From: Petrolisthes cinctipes
Lineage: Eukaryota; Arthropoda; Malacostraca; Decapoda; Porcellanidae
NCBI GenBank assembly: GCA_033782935.1
Contig: JAWQEG010000292.1
Span: 120,001-184,000, forward strand
Direction: 5' to 3'
DNA: 64,000 nucleotides
Part shown: one piece after another, positions 32,390-43,921 of the stretch
How the letters are laid out: every line of letters starts with the position of its first letter
How positions within the stretch are numbered: position 1 is the stretch's first letter
Notes under the pieces: model-generated
The model's input: only the letters and a program-made list of their open reading frames with translations
Told to the model about the DNA's origin: nothing
Database searches by the model: none
Translations under genes and position numbers: made by a program

Positions 32390-35300
32390 GGCAGTCTCAC
32401 CCCAACCTTCCTGGAGTGAAGACGTGTTCCTGGCGCTCTGCCTGTGTTGTTGTTTGTGTTGTTGTTTGTCTTGTTTCTACGTTCTTGTTTGTGTGTTGTT
32501 GTGTCTGTGGTGTTATTGGGTTTGTTTATATTTTCTATCTCGTTTTTTTTTGTGGTTTTGCTGTTTGTGGTATTGTTGTTTGTGGTTTATTTGTTTTATT
32601 GTGGTTCTGTGTGTGTATGTTCGTGGGTGTTCAGTTGTTCGCTTCCCATCTAGGCCTTGCCTGGCCTGATGGAGAGCGCGGATTCGGATATGGCTTCCTG
32701 CCTGGAGGCCGACTTGGCCATGTCGGAGGAGGATGAGTCTCCTATCGAGGATCACTGGCCTGAGCTGCCTTCTGGCAACCCTCCCCCCTCTCCTCGGTCA
32801 CTCCTCAGCTCAGGTTGCAGCCTTCCACCTCCTCAACCTCTACGAAGCGACCCGTTGATGCCTCGTCCAACTCCTTGCAGGATTCCGATGGTGTGGACTG
32901 TTTGCCTCCGGCTGCCAAGACTGCCAAGGGTGCTTCAGCTGTGCATGACGTACCTTCTCTGCCTCAACGTGGTGTTTCTTCCTTGTATACCAACTCCTTG
33001 CCCTCGTCCAACCTTCCTGCTTTTGCCCCAAGAAATGCCTATGTCAAGCTCTCCTTCTCTGGAAACCCATCTACGGACACAAAGTTGCGTTGGTTGTCTG
33101 ATGTCAACAGGGCCTTCCAGCTGCAGCGTGAACTGGCTGAAGTGAAGATGGCTGCTGTCACCTCCCGGTTTGTCTACATCTCTAGGAAGTGTCAGGATAT
33201 CATTGATAGAGTGAAGGCTGGTGAATTTTTGTTTCTGCCTCTCATTCTTGAAGACTCACCCGAGAGGCCTCGTAAGTTCCCCAGCTACATCCTTACCCGT
33301 TTTCCTATTGATGTTGACCCGAAACCTGCTAAGGGATACCCTGGTGTGTACTTTGCCCGTCGTTTTTTCCAAGATGGTTCCCCCATTAGCCATATTGTTG
33401 TTGTCTGGAGTCAACCTGATCCACCTCCAAATGAGATTTCCTTTGATTTCCTCCCTTGTCTTTCACCGTGTGAGGTGAGGAAACTTCATAATGACCAGCT
33501 TTGGTGCTACAGGTGCTGGGATGTGGGGCATATCTCCCGGTACTGTTCTGCCAGGCCGAAGTGTGCATGGTGTGCTGCCGACCATGATTCCAAGACATGT
33601 CCTGTCAGGGGTGAACCATCACGTCCTGCTGCCTCCACCTCTGAGCCTTCACCTCCTGAGGATACGTCTCGATGGAAGTGTCCACGATGCCTTCAGCCAG
33701 GGGTTAATGTGTGGCATGGATGTACTCGATGTCAGGTCCAGGCTCGTGTCACTACTATTGCTCCGCCTCCACCACCGCCACCACCACCACCTCCCCAGTC
33801 TGCTCCTCCTACCAGCCCTGCCTCACCTCCAGACCTGGCCCTCTGCAAGTCTGTTGCTACCCTCATGGCACGATGTACGGCTCTCGAGAACCGCTTTTCT
33901 GCCCTTGAAGCCAGGATTGATGGGCTAGTTGCCGTGCAGGCTGCCAATGACTCCAAACTCTCCACCTTGGTCGAGGCTCAGCAGGCCATCATCTCAACTG
34001 TCACTACCCTTACCGAAAAGATGGATACTGTCCATCTTCTTCTCCAGGTCGCTCATCTGCCCCCACTCACTGGACTTCTACCTCCAAATACAGAGTTCGC
34101 TAGTGATTGCCGGCTGGATGTCATCTCCTGGAATGTAAGTGGTATCACCAGTTATGCTAAGCTCACTCAACTCAAGGCCTATGTTTTTCGTCATCATCCC
34201 AGTGTTATTTTTCTCAAGGAAGCATTTCCAGGACGGCCGCTCACTGCTGGGCAAGCTCCTCCTCTCTCAGGTTATGTGCCATATGTTCATCTGGTAAGGA
34301 ATGGTCTCCTGACTTACATACATAGCTCCTTGCCACATCGCCTTCTCCGTACCTCCACTGATCCTGACATGACCTTTCAGCTATTTGAGGTTCTACCTGG
34401 GAATGGAGTACTACAACTATGTAATGTCTATTCTGCCCCAGCTAGACTCACTCTTGAGGCTCTTCCTTCTCCAACAGTGCGTGGTATGGTTTATATGGGA
34501 GATTTTAATGCTCGGCATTCTGATTTGGGTGATGGTTCTGGCTCTATTAATCGTAATGGTGTTCGTCTCCTTTCATATATCCGCAAGCATCATCTGACAC
34601 GCTGGGACACTGGCGGTGCCACTCATTGCCGGGGAGGTACTCTGGATTACATCCTCTCATCTGGCCTGATAGCATCTCGGGTCCTGTGCTCCTCCTTGCC
34701 AGACTTATTCTCTGATCACATCGCTCTTCGGTTTCATTATTCTCTAACTGCTGGGTCAAGTGCTTCAGCCACTCGTTTGCATATTGCTGTGCCCCCTAAA
34801 TATTGCCCGACTTACATCTTATTCATGGCCCATGTATTCCCTACATTTGACATATCATCAGCTGAACAGTTGTACTCTGATTTTGTATCTGCTACTCATG
34901 ACTTTTATAGGCTATACGTCTCCTGGCCACACCTCCAGCATCGCCATACTGCCCACTCCTGGACGCTGGATGCATGTATACAGGAGGCAAAGGAGGAGGC
35001 TGAACGTGATGGCCTATTGTTTCAAGCCAACCCAACCCCTGACCTGCTCCATCGTTACCAGATGTCTAGGGACGCTTTAGTTGCCCTGCAGGAGTGTGCT
35101 CACACTGAGTCTTGGCAGCGGTTCACGGAGAGCATCAACCAGCAAACAAGTGTGGCTTTTATGTGGCACCTCATCCGTCGGGTTGTTAAAAAGACACCGG
35201 CCACTGCTCGTCATCACACTCCCGCCGACTATGCAAAACAACTTGTCGATGCCTGGTCAAAACAATCTACCTCAGCCAGTCTACCCATCCACATACAAGA

Positions 35301-36760
35301 TGCATTCACTTCCCGTGCTGCTGTCCATCGGCTACGTCTAATGTCTGCTCTGTTGCAAGATGATGACGATGATGCAGAGGAGATAACTGAGGAGGAGTTG
35401 TGACGTGCTCTCTCTCGGGGTAGAGCTTCTGATGATGGTATTATTTATGCTGTGCTGCGCCTACTTCAACAAGTTCCTGGGAACCCTCTACTTCTACTGT
35501 ATAATCTTTGTCTTCGTGATGGTTGTGTACCACGAGCCTGGACCAGCAGCACAATAATACCCATCCCTAAGCCCGGCACTGCGAAGTTCAGGCCTATTTC
35601 CCTGACTTCCTGTTTTTGTAAGGTTATGGAGAGAATCTTACTCAATCGTCTCATGTACAGACTGCAAGATCGCCTTTCTCCATGGCTGTTTGGTTTCTTT
35701 CCCCAGCGGAGCACACACCACTGCCTAGTCGACCTGTACACTCGCCTTAACAGGGACAGTGTGGTGGCCTTCATTGACCTTCGAACTGCCTTCGATGTTG
35801 CTAATAGAGACATCATTTTGGATCAACTGGTTGACTTTGGGATAAAGGGTAATCTACTATGGTAGATTTAGGGCTACCTGAGTAACAGGACCTCCCGTGT
35901 GTTTTTCAGTTGTGCACCCAGTTTTTTGCGCAGTTTTCATCTTGGTACGCCTCAAGGGGGTGTTGTCAGCCCATTGTTATTTAATATTCTGATGCATCGG
36001 CTGCTCACTTCTCTCCCTGATATACCTGGAACTACAATTACGTGCTATGCTGATGATATCTGTGTTCATTCTACCTCACCAAGGGATCTCCAGCGGTTTC
36101 TTGATTCCTTCTCTGTGTCCTCCTCTCACTGTGGCATTATTGTCTCCCCAGATAAGAGCAGAATATTCACCTGCCGCCTTCCTCAAGCTCGGCCAGTGTT
36201 CACCATTGGAGGGACTGTCATTCCCATGTGTTCCCAGTATCGCTACCTGGGCGCGCCAGTCAATATTTGGCCAATTGTCCCTGCCAGACCTCAAGACCAT
36301 CCCATTGTCCAGGACTTATTGGGTCGTCTCCAGCGCCGACTTACGCCACTTCAATGGCTCACTAACAACTCCTCGGGCATCTCCATCCCAGTATCCAGGA
36401 CTATCTATATTGCTTTTATCCGTTCAATTGTTGATTACCTCTCCCCTGCTCTGATTCAACTTCCCAGGGCTACTCTTGAAACTTTAGAAAAATTTCAGAA
36501 TAGAGCAATGAGAATAATTCTCGGTTGTCCAATGTCGACCAGGATAGTGAACATGCAGTGTGAGTTGCATCTTCCCCCGTTAGTGGAGAGAATTTATTCT
36601 AATGTTACTTGCTTCACTGTCAAGTGCCTCCATTTCCCACATCTTTCACCCCATTACTCTCAGTTAGTCAGGACTTCTCTTAGACCAAACTACCTGGTCC
36701 CTCCCATACTGCCTGCTGGACGTACTCTTATAAGGTCTGTTTCCTCTATGCTCCATAGTC
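32390..36760 (+). mobile_element. I-superfamily LINE, copy 1, 3'-truncated
   Basis: Matches 42223 onward nearly base for base from CAGTCTCAC at the 5' end to CTCTATGCTCC at 36750-36760, then stops. The RNase H domain and poly(A) are missing. Loss of the 3' end is unusual for LINEs, which normally lose 5' sequence, and points to later deletion or recombination. Contains a (G/T)-rich leader, ORF1, and most of ORF2. Confidence 0.85.
32669..35403 (+). pseudogene. ORF1 fused to ORF2 endonuclease (copy 1)
   Basis: ATG at 32669 starts MESADSDMASCLEADLAM; a one-base loss in the C run near 32790 shifts frame. From 32815 an 862-codon frame is open. It has Gag-like ORF1 with zinc knuckles (CYRCWDVGHISRYC, CAWCAADHDSKTC, and a further CPRC/CTRC cluster), a poly-Pro stretch and a coiled coil. 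It then passes straight into the ORF2 endonuclease (DVISWNVSG, FLKEAF, MGDFNARHS, FSDHIALRF). Copy 2 has 46 more bases at the joint (43804-43849) and keeps the ORFs in separate frames, so the fusion came from a deletion. The frame ends at TGA 35401, an Arg codon in copy 2. Confidence 0.85.
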
Positions 36761-36786
36761 AGGGTGTGAAAAATTTTGTCTGTTAG
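35404..36786 (+). pseudogene. RT of the I-type LINE (copy 1), broken
   Basis: Contains RPISLTSCFCKVMERI, VVAFIDLRTAFD, GTPQGGVVSPLLFNI and the catalytic CYADDICVHS. TAG at 35863 replaces the Arg/Trp region of copy 2, and nine bases (Ser-Pro-Gly) are lost near 35428. Ends in unrelated sequence after SSMLHS at 36760. Confidence 0.85.
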
Positions 36787-36861
36787 AAAATTTTCGCCAG
36801 GATAAATAAGAAAACAGATAATATTATTATATTGGTAGTCGAGTGTGTTTGAATTTGTTTG

Positions 36862-36964
<103 letters not shown>

Positions 36965-37002
36965 TTAAATCTTTCTTCTATGATCCATCGCTAACTTCCA
37001 TT

Positions 37003-37059
<57 letters not shown>

Positions 37060-37198
37060 TTAAATACTTCTTCTATGGTCCATCGCTCTCTCTCTCTCTC
37101 ACTCTCTCTCTCTCTCTCTGTGTGAGTGTGTGTGTGTGTGTGTGTGATATTATCGGGTTTCCCAGGAACTCTCACGATAAGTATTGGGATCTAATGAT

Positions 37199-37203
<5 letters not shown>

Positions 37204-37255
<52 letters not shown>
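37204..37255 (+). repeat. (GA)n microsatellite
   Basis: Pure GA run of about 50 bp. Confidence 0.95.
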
Positions 37256-37258
<3 letters not shown>

Positions 37259-37374
37259 AGGACAATAATCGCCAAGCTATACTCACTATCACTCTTTTAC
37301 TGACAAACTCCCTCATGCAAGAGTTAGCCGGCACTCAGTCTTTCATCTACAAACTGGTCAATTCTGGAACACTC

Positions 37375-37670
37375 TTCCTTCATTCATCTTTCCCTCTTCA
37401 TTCATCTTTCCCCCCTTCATTCATCTTTCCCCTCTTCATTCATCTTTCCCCCTTCATTCATCTTTCCCCCTTCATTCATCTTTCCCCCTTCATTCATCTT
37501 TCCCTCTTCATTCATCATTCCCTCGTCATTCAGCTTTCCCCCTTCATTCATCTTTCCCCCTTCATTCATCTTTCCCCCTTCATTCATCTTTCCCCCTTCA
37601 TTCATCTTTCCCTTTTCATTCATCTTTCCCCCCTTCATTCATCATTCCCCCTTCATTCATCTTTCCCCCT
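37375..37670 (+). repeat. 18-bp minisatellite
   Basis: About sixteen units of CCTTCATTCATCTTTCCC with C/T variants. Its 18-bp period keeps several frames open, which produces false repeat proteins. Confidence 0.9.
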
Positions 37671-37725
37671 TACTACGACTTCTTGAAGAGGGTTATACAT
37701 TATTGTTACTTTAATGTACCTCGAT

Positions 37726-37867
37726 TCCCCCCTTACTCCCTCACCCCCCAAAACCCCCCAACCCTTTCCCCTACTCCCACACACCTCTAAACCCCCCCAA
37801 GCCTGTCCCCTACTCCCGCACCCCCCTAACCCCCCCCCCAAGCCTGTCCCCCTATTCCCGCACCCCC
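37726..37867. mobile_element. C-rich half of the TTAA palindromic element, copy 3
   Basis: Units of CAAGCCTGTCCCCCTATTCC ending CGCACCCCC before TTAA at 37868-37871. The G-rich half is absent. Confidence 0.55.
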
Positions 37868-38192
37868 TTAATTAAAGACTCACAGTATGGGTTCATGAAA
37901 GGTAGATTTTGCCTCACAAATTTGTTAACAGAAGTTATGCAAAATACCGGCAAATGTGTCTTTAATTACTGTTTCATTGTTTGTTCATTATGACTTGTTT
38001 TAAAACATCGTAACAATATAATAAAAATAAACTAGATGCTTGTTATAGCAGAAAAGAACGACAACTGTTAAAGATTATGCCTTTTTGTGTTGTGAAAACC
38101 TGAATTCCTATAAACTTGTGCTTTGAAAAAGGTGGTTTGTGATTGGGTGTAATATCCTGCCTTCACGATGCTGTACCACCTTCCACGATATA

Positions 38193-38342
38193 ACCCCTCT
38201 TCTCCCTGACCACTCCCTCCACCTCTCAGTGCTCCCTGCTCTCCCTGACCACTCCCTCCACCTCTCAGTGCTCCCTGCTCTCCCTGACCACTCCCTCCAC
38301 CTCTCAGTGTTCCCTGCTCTCCTTGACCACTCCCTCCTCCTC
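38193..38342 (+). repeat. 39-bp minisatellite, left block
   Basis: About four units of CTCCCTGACCACTCCCTCC plus ACCTCTCAGTG and TCCCTGCT. The same array continues at 40808 beyond the TIR element. Confidence 0.9.
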
Positions 38343-38344
38343 TA

Positions 38345-40805
38345 ATGCCCGGTTCACATTAGCCCGTTTGTAAGGATCCTACATTCGTCAATGACGTCAC
38401 GAACGGCTGTGTATGAGTGTGACGGTGATGTGAGATGATCGATAATTTAATTTATAATATGATAATTATAAACTTACCTTGCCCGGTTTAATTTATGATC
38501 TTCGTTGGTTGGCTGCAGCGAAGAAAAAAATCAGGGTTATTTCCCCGTTTAGGCCTCAACCACCCCCGCACATAGAATTTTTAATGTTCTGGGGTTCTTC
38601 CCGATATATATGTATTCATATAGATAAACAAATCTACTGGTGCATTCAAACAACCAATTGCAATTTTCTATATTTATTTAACTCCAGTAGCCAACATGAA
38701 TAATTAAATTTTCACACACACGCATACACTCACGCAATGCTAGCTAGCTACTCGCTCAACCGCGCTCTCGCCCGCGTCGCTTCGTCCCGCTCGTATACGT
38801 GACGATAGTCTAGTTTACGTTAACACTGTAGTGATTCTATCAATGCTAACACTCAATTTATATATATACCACAGGTGCTGTTTTCTGGACCTCCTACTCA
38901 ATTACTTAATATCAATGAATTTTCAAGCTAACGCAAGTTTGGAATATTTTCTAATGTCTCACACTTGGTCATTTATTTTCAGAGTCTCGCAACACACACT
39001 CGTAATTTTTCAAGACCAGCTCCCCTCTCACCTTTAATTTTTTTACTGATATTCGTCGATGCGATTGACCAGTTATACAACTATAAAGCCTTGTGAATCG
39101 TGGTAATATCCAACGACTCGACGTTTACGTTGTTCACTTCCCCACTCAACCCGTGGAGGTTAATTAAGGCAAGCAAGGAGCTAGCGATACGAGTGTGTCT
39201 CCTCAAGTGTCCTGTCCAAACTGACTATATTTTTCAACATTAACTGAGAGGCTGGAAGTTCAAATCTTTCCTGACTCCTCCCCCTATCTGTATTCGTTTT
39301 TCCTAACTGGCTACGATTTACATTTTATCCACTCATTCCTTAGTTATACATGCAATTTCAATTTACCTATGGTGTACTATTAATTCCCGATAATTTCCCT
39401 CCACTTCACGATCATTTGCAATACCATATGTTACCCTGGTAGCATAATTTATTAATACAAGATGTAGGTTAACCTACGAACACCTTATAGGACTGGACGT
39501 GGCAAATTTCAGTTGAGACCTGACCTTCTTACCCTTTTTTAATTGAGGCTACTACCTGCGGATTAAGGCTGCACCCACATATTAAGCCACTCCTACATCC
39601 TTTGTTCTTGACATGGAATCTTCTAGAACATTCTATGCAGCCTATTAATTATGCTTACATACGCGATAATTTAAATTATGTTACGAGTCTATGGCTGACT
39701 CGTGACAATGAGTCCGTCCAGTGTGAACCAGGGCTCGTCTACCATCCCGGGCAGGACAGCCGACACTGAATGGAACGGATCCAGCAAAGATAAACTCAAG
39801 TCATCTTTTACGGAAGCACGGCGGCGGTGTTGTCCGTGTATAATGTTGTTGACTTTTCATAATATCATGAAAATATGAAATTAAAGTATTTGTGCACAAA
39901 TAAAGGTGTAAATTTATTCAAATATTATAATTATTAAATTGTATTTGTTAAATGCACGTCAATTTACGTGATGATAAAAATATTGTTCACAAGTTATGAA
40001 AGCACGGCACCACCGCATAGCCTAGTTGTAAACAAAACACACACGTGTGTACTTGGAGCAACACAAGCCACAGTAGTTATGGTTTAATTTCACAATTTTT
40101 TCATGTTCATAGACAACTCTTTTTACCTTCATCTACATTTGACATTGATACAACCATTGCTTTGTTTGTATGGAGCCTTTTGGAGGTAAAACAACGTCAA
40201 AATATACTGGCAGCCTTTCAAAAATAATTTCAACATATAAAAACAGAGAATAATAATACCTTAACACCTTAATTAATATTAGTACTTAGATAACCAGGTT
40301 AGGTTTGTTTGGTTATTTTTGGTTTATACGATTCACCAACCCACACTGGATTCTATTAATTCTATGTTCTAATTTCTAATAGATAACAATGCAAACGTCA
40401 ACTAGGATATAATACCTTTCTAAGCCTACAGTATATTGATTCGTGCCATAATTACAACTTCATACTGGGCCTATACATGAATTTGCAAGAAGCTTGAGGG
40501 GGGATAGCTGACATCTCTTCTATATTAACCAACTGGGCGTCATAGAGCATGTTTTAGTTTATGATATATACCTATTATGATAGGTGGATTTAAGCCATAT
40601 ACAACCTTGGAGCAAATAGTACTTTTGTGGACCAGTTCCGTATGAAAAACAGAAGTCATGCTTGTTTTTTGTTGTAAACAAACGATTCCATGACACGAAT
40701 CAAAACAGACGGAGGTTATCTCCTCTGTAGCCCTACCTCCATACGGTTCGTGACGTCATTAATGGATGTTGGATCCGTCCAAACGGGCTAAGGTGAACCG
40801 GGCAT
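38345..40805. mobile_element. 2.46-kb TIR element inside a minisatellite
   Basis: Ends begin ATGCCCGGTTCAC and share about 60 bp of inverted repeat including TTAGCCCGTTTG and TGACGTCACGAAC. TA lies at 38343-38344 and 40806-40807. Minisatellite units abut both ends. No transposase-length ORF, so it is non-autonomous; superfamily unsure. A second, related end (GTCCGTCCAGTGTGAACCAG) lies at 39711-39730, suggesting nesting. Confidence 0.7.
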
Positions 40806-40807
40806 TA

Positions 40808-40940
40808 CTGTTCCCTGCTCTCCCTGACCACTCCCTCCACCTCTCGGTGTTCCCTGCTCTCCCTGACCACTCCCTCCATCTCTCAGTGTTCCCTCCTCTC
40901 CCTGACCACTCCCTCCTCCTCTCAGTGTTCCCTGCTCTCC
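40808..40940 (+). repeat. 39-bp minisatellite, right block
   Basis: About three and a half units of the same sequence as 38193-38342. Confidence 0.9.
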
Positions 40941-41166
40941 CTGGCCACTCCTTCCTCCCCGACACACCTCCTGTCCCTATCATTACCTCGCTCCCCAACC
41001 CTATCTCTCCCAATGATTTTCTCCCTAAAACACTGTAAAAGTTTCCCTAACTCCGTTCACGTGCTCGTCACACTCCACAGTCAGCCATGGTCGAGTCAAC
41101 ACCTTCAGCTGAATAACACCACCACTTCCCCTGCCGACCGTCTTGTTGGCAGGGTGAAGTGGTTTA

Positions 41167-41316
41167 AGGGGATAGTAGTATACTTTTGGTACATTGGAGT
41201 GCCTTGATTCCTCCAAAGAATGCCAGGAAACAGGACCAGATGGACAAATACAATAGTGTCCTGTTGCTTGGAATAGTTTGCAGGAATCATTTACTCCAGA
41301 TTTACTACCACTGTAC
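41167..41316. mobile_element. TTAA-flanked palindromic MITE (family B), copy 4
   Basis: Left TTAA at 41163-41166, start GGGGATAGTAGTATACTTTTG. The inverted core GATTCCTCCAAAGAATGCC / GGAATAGTTTGCAGGAATC is present. The right end is replaced by a GA microsatellite. Confidence 0.65.
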
Positions 41317-41366
41317 AGAGAGAGAGAGAGAGAGAGAGAGTGTGTGTGTGTGTGTGTGTGTGTGTA
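41317..41366 (+). repeat. Compound (GA)n(GT)n microsatellite
   Basis: A GA run passes directly into a GT run. Confidence 0.95.
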
Positions 41367-41550
41367 ATTTACAGTCCACAAGTTTGATGACATTTCATTC
41401 TTATTTTGCATGTATTCCGAGATATGTCGTTTTAATCCAACAAACTTTTTTCGTTAACGTGGCTTTTTTTTCCTTGTATTTCTTTCTTTCTTAGCATGAT
41501 AAATGAGCAGAGAACCATGTCAGTGAACTTTTCCTCATGACTAAACTATA

Positions 41551-41760
41551 CAGCCACAATCAAATAACCACCGACACTTTCCTTCCATCGTGCAAATAAA
41601 TCAGTATCATATCAAAATATAATCATACAACACTTTATGTCAACTCAACCCCCTCAATTATTATTATGAGGTGCTACGAAATCATACACGTGTTGTTCTT
41701 TATTACCAAGATATTTACTACTATGTTAGGAAAGTGTCGGTGGATATTTGATTGTGGCTG
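41551..41760. mobile_element. TA-flanked MITE (family A), copy 5
   Basis: 210 bp, TA at 41549-41550 and 41761-41762. Both TIRs begin CAGCCACAATCAAATA; the best-kept copy. Confidence 0.85.
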
Positions 41761-41870
41761 TACATACATACCTCGGTGAACATAATTATATACAAGTCAG
41801 GTGGTAGCGTTGGGAAGAAAGGAAAGAAGGCATTAGGCAAATCACATCCCATAAACCCCCTCCCCCCTCC

Positions 41871-42100
41871 CTCACACACACACACACACACACATACGTA
41901 CACAGATCAGACTCCACCTTTTTTATTTACACCCCTCCCCCCATCCCCTACACTTCTTACCCTTTCTACACACACACACACACACACACACAAACATCAG
42001 TCCCCACTCTCTTATCACCTACCTCATCACACACTTATTAGTCCCTATACTCCCTAATATCCCCCCCCCCTCCACCGCACACACACACACACACACACCA
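41871..42100 (+). repeat. Three (CA)n runs in C-rich sequence
   Basis: CA runs at about 41871-41893, 41970-41992 and 42079-42098 with C/T-rich spacers. No coding region. Confidence 0.9.
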
Positions 42101-42508
42101 CTTAATTCTACCCCTCACACACACCTATCACACCCCCACCACACATTCCTGATCCTCTTTCACAAAACCATGAGACTCTATATACATTCCCCACTCTCCC
42201 ACACACACATCAAATCCCACTTCCAGTCTCACTCCAACCTTCCTTTAGTGAAGACGTGTTCCTGGCGCTCTGCCTGTGTTGTTGTTTGTGTTGTTGTTTG
42301 TCTTGTTTCAACGTTCTTGTTTGTGTGTTGTTGTGGCTGTGGTGTTATAGGGGTTGTTTATATTTTCTATCTCGTTTTTTTTTGTGGTTTTGCTGTTTGT
42401 GGTATTGTTGTTTGTGGTTTATTTGTTTTATTGTGGTTCTGTGTGTGTATGTTCGTGTGTTTGTGTGTGTTCAGTTGTTCGCTTCCCATCTAGGCCTTGC
42501 CTGGCCTG

Positions 42509-43921
42509 ATGGAGAGCGCGGATTCGGATGTGGCTTCCTGCCTGGAGGCCGACTTGGCCATGTCGGAGGAGGATGAGTCTCCTATCGAGGATCACTGGCC
42601 TGAGCTGCCTTCTCGCAACCCTCCCCCCCTCTCCTCGGTCACTCCGCAGCTCAGGTTGCAGCCTTCCACCTCCTCAACCTCTACCAAGTGACCCGTTGAT
42701 GCCTCGTCCGACTCCTTGCAGGATTCCGATGGTGTGGACTGTTTGCCTCCGGCTGCCAAGACTGCCAAGGGTGCTTCAGCTGTGCATGACATACCTTCTC
42801 TGCCTCAACGTGGTGTTTCTTCCTTGTATACCAACTCCTTGCCCTCGTCCAACCTTCCTGCTTTTGCCCCAAGAAATGCCCATGTCAAGCTCTCCTTCTC
42901 TGGGAACCCATCTACGGACACAAAGTTGCGTTGGTTGTCTGATGTCAACAGGGCCTTCCAGCTGCAGCGTGAACTGGCTGAAGACAAGATGGCTGCTGTC
43001 ACCTCCCGGTTTCTCATTCTTGAAGACTCACCCGAGAGGCCTCGTAAGTTCCCCAGCTACATCCTTACCCGTTTTCCAATTGATGTTGACCCGAAACTTG
43101 CTAAGGGATACCCTGGTGTGTACTTTGCCCGTCGTTTTTTCCAAGATGGTTCCCCCATTAGCCGTATCGTTGTTGTCTGGAGTCAACCTGATCCACCTCC
43201 AAATGAGATTTCCTTTGATTTCCTCCCTTGTCTTCCACCGTGTGAGGTGAGGAAACTTCATAATGATCAGCCTTGGTGCTACAGGTGCTGGGGTGTGGGG
43301 AATATCTAACGGTATTGTTCTGCCAGGCCGAAGTGTGCATGGTGTGCTGCCGACCATGATTCCAAGACGTGTCCTGTCAGGGGCAAACCATCACGTCCTG
43401 CTGCCTCCAGCTCTGAGCCTTCACCTCCTGAGGATACGTCTCGATGGAAGTGTCCACGATGCATTCAGCCAGGGGTTAACGTGTGGCATGGATGTACTCG
43501 ACGTCATGTCCATGCTCGTGTCACTACTATTGCACCGCCTCCACCACCGCCACCACCACCACCTCCCCAGTCTGCTCCTCCTACCAGCCCTGCCTCACCT
43601 CCAGACCTGGCCCTCCGCAAGTCTGTTCCTACCCTCATGGCACGATGTACGGCTCTCGAGAACCGCTTTTCTGCCCTTGAAGTCAGGATTGATGGGCTAG
43701 TTGCCGCGCAGGCTGCCAATGACTCCAAACTCTCCACCTTGGTCGAGGCTCAGCAGGCCATCATCTCAGCTGTCACTACCCTTACCGAAAAGATAGATAC
43801 TGTTGCATCTCACCTTGAAAAGCTTTTCGAGTCAGTCCCTTCTCCTGGTCCATCTTCTTCTCCAGGTCGCTCATCTGCCCCCACTCACCGGACTTCTACC
43901 TCCAAATACAGAGTTCGCTAG
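42509..43921 (+). pseudogene. ORF1 of the I-type LINE (copy 2): Gag-like, CCHC, broken
   Basis: Starts MESADSDVASCLEADLAM. TGA at 42689 (Arg in copy 1) and TAA at 43307 (Ser in copy 1, inside the first zinc knuckle) interrupt the frame. A 69-bp in-frame loss removes 23 residues after VTSRF that copy 1 retains. The rest shows CAWCAADHDSKTC, a poly-Pro run and a C-terminal coiled coil, and ends at TAG 43919-43921, overlapping ORF2. ORF1 normally packages element RNA. Confidence 0.85.

Noticed and set aside
32444..32669. Hydrophobic Cys/Leu/Val frames that could pass as a membrane peptide
   Set aside because: They lie in the G/T-rich LINE leader, occur in all three frames and recur in copy 2.
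37315..37686. Possible 123-residue repeat protein (SFPLHSSFP / FIHLSPFIHL)
   Set aside because: Product of an 18-bp minisatellite that keeps frames open.
40045..40227. 60-codon frame inside the 2.46-kb TIR element
   Set aside because: No transposase motif, no extension, surrounded by AT-rich sequence.
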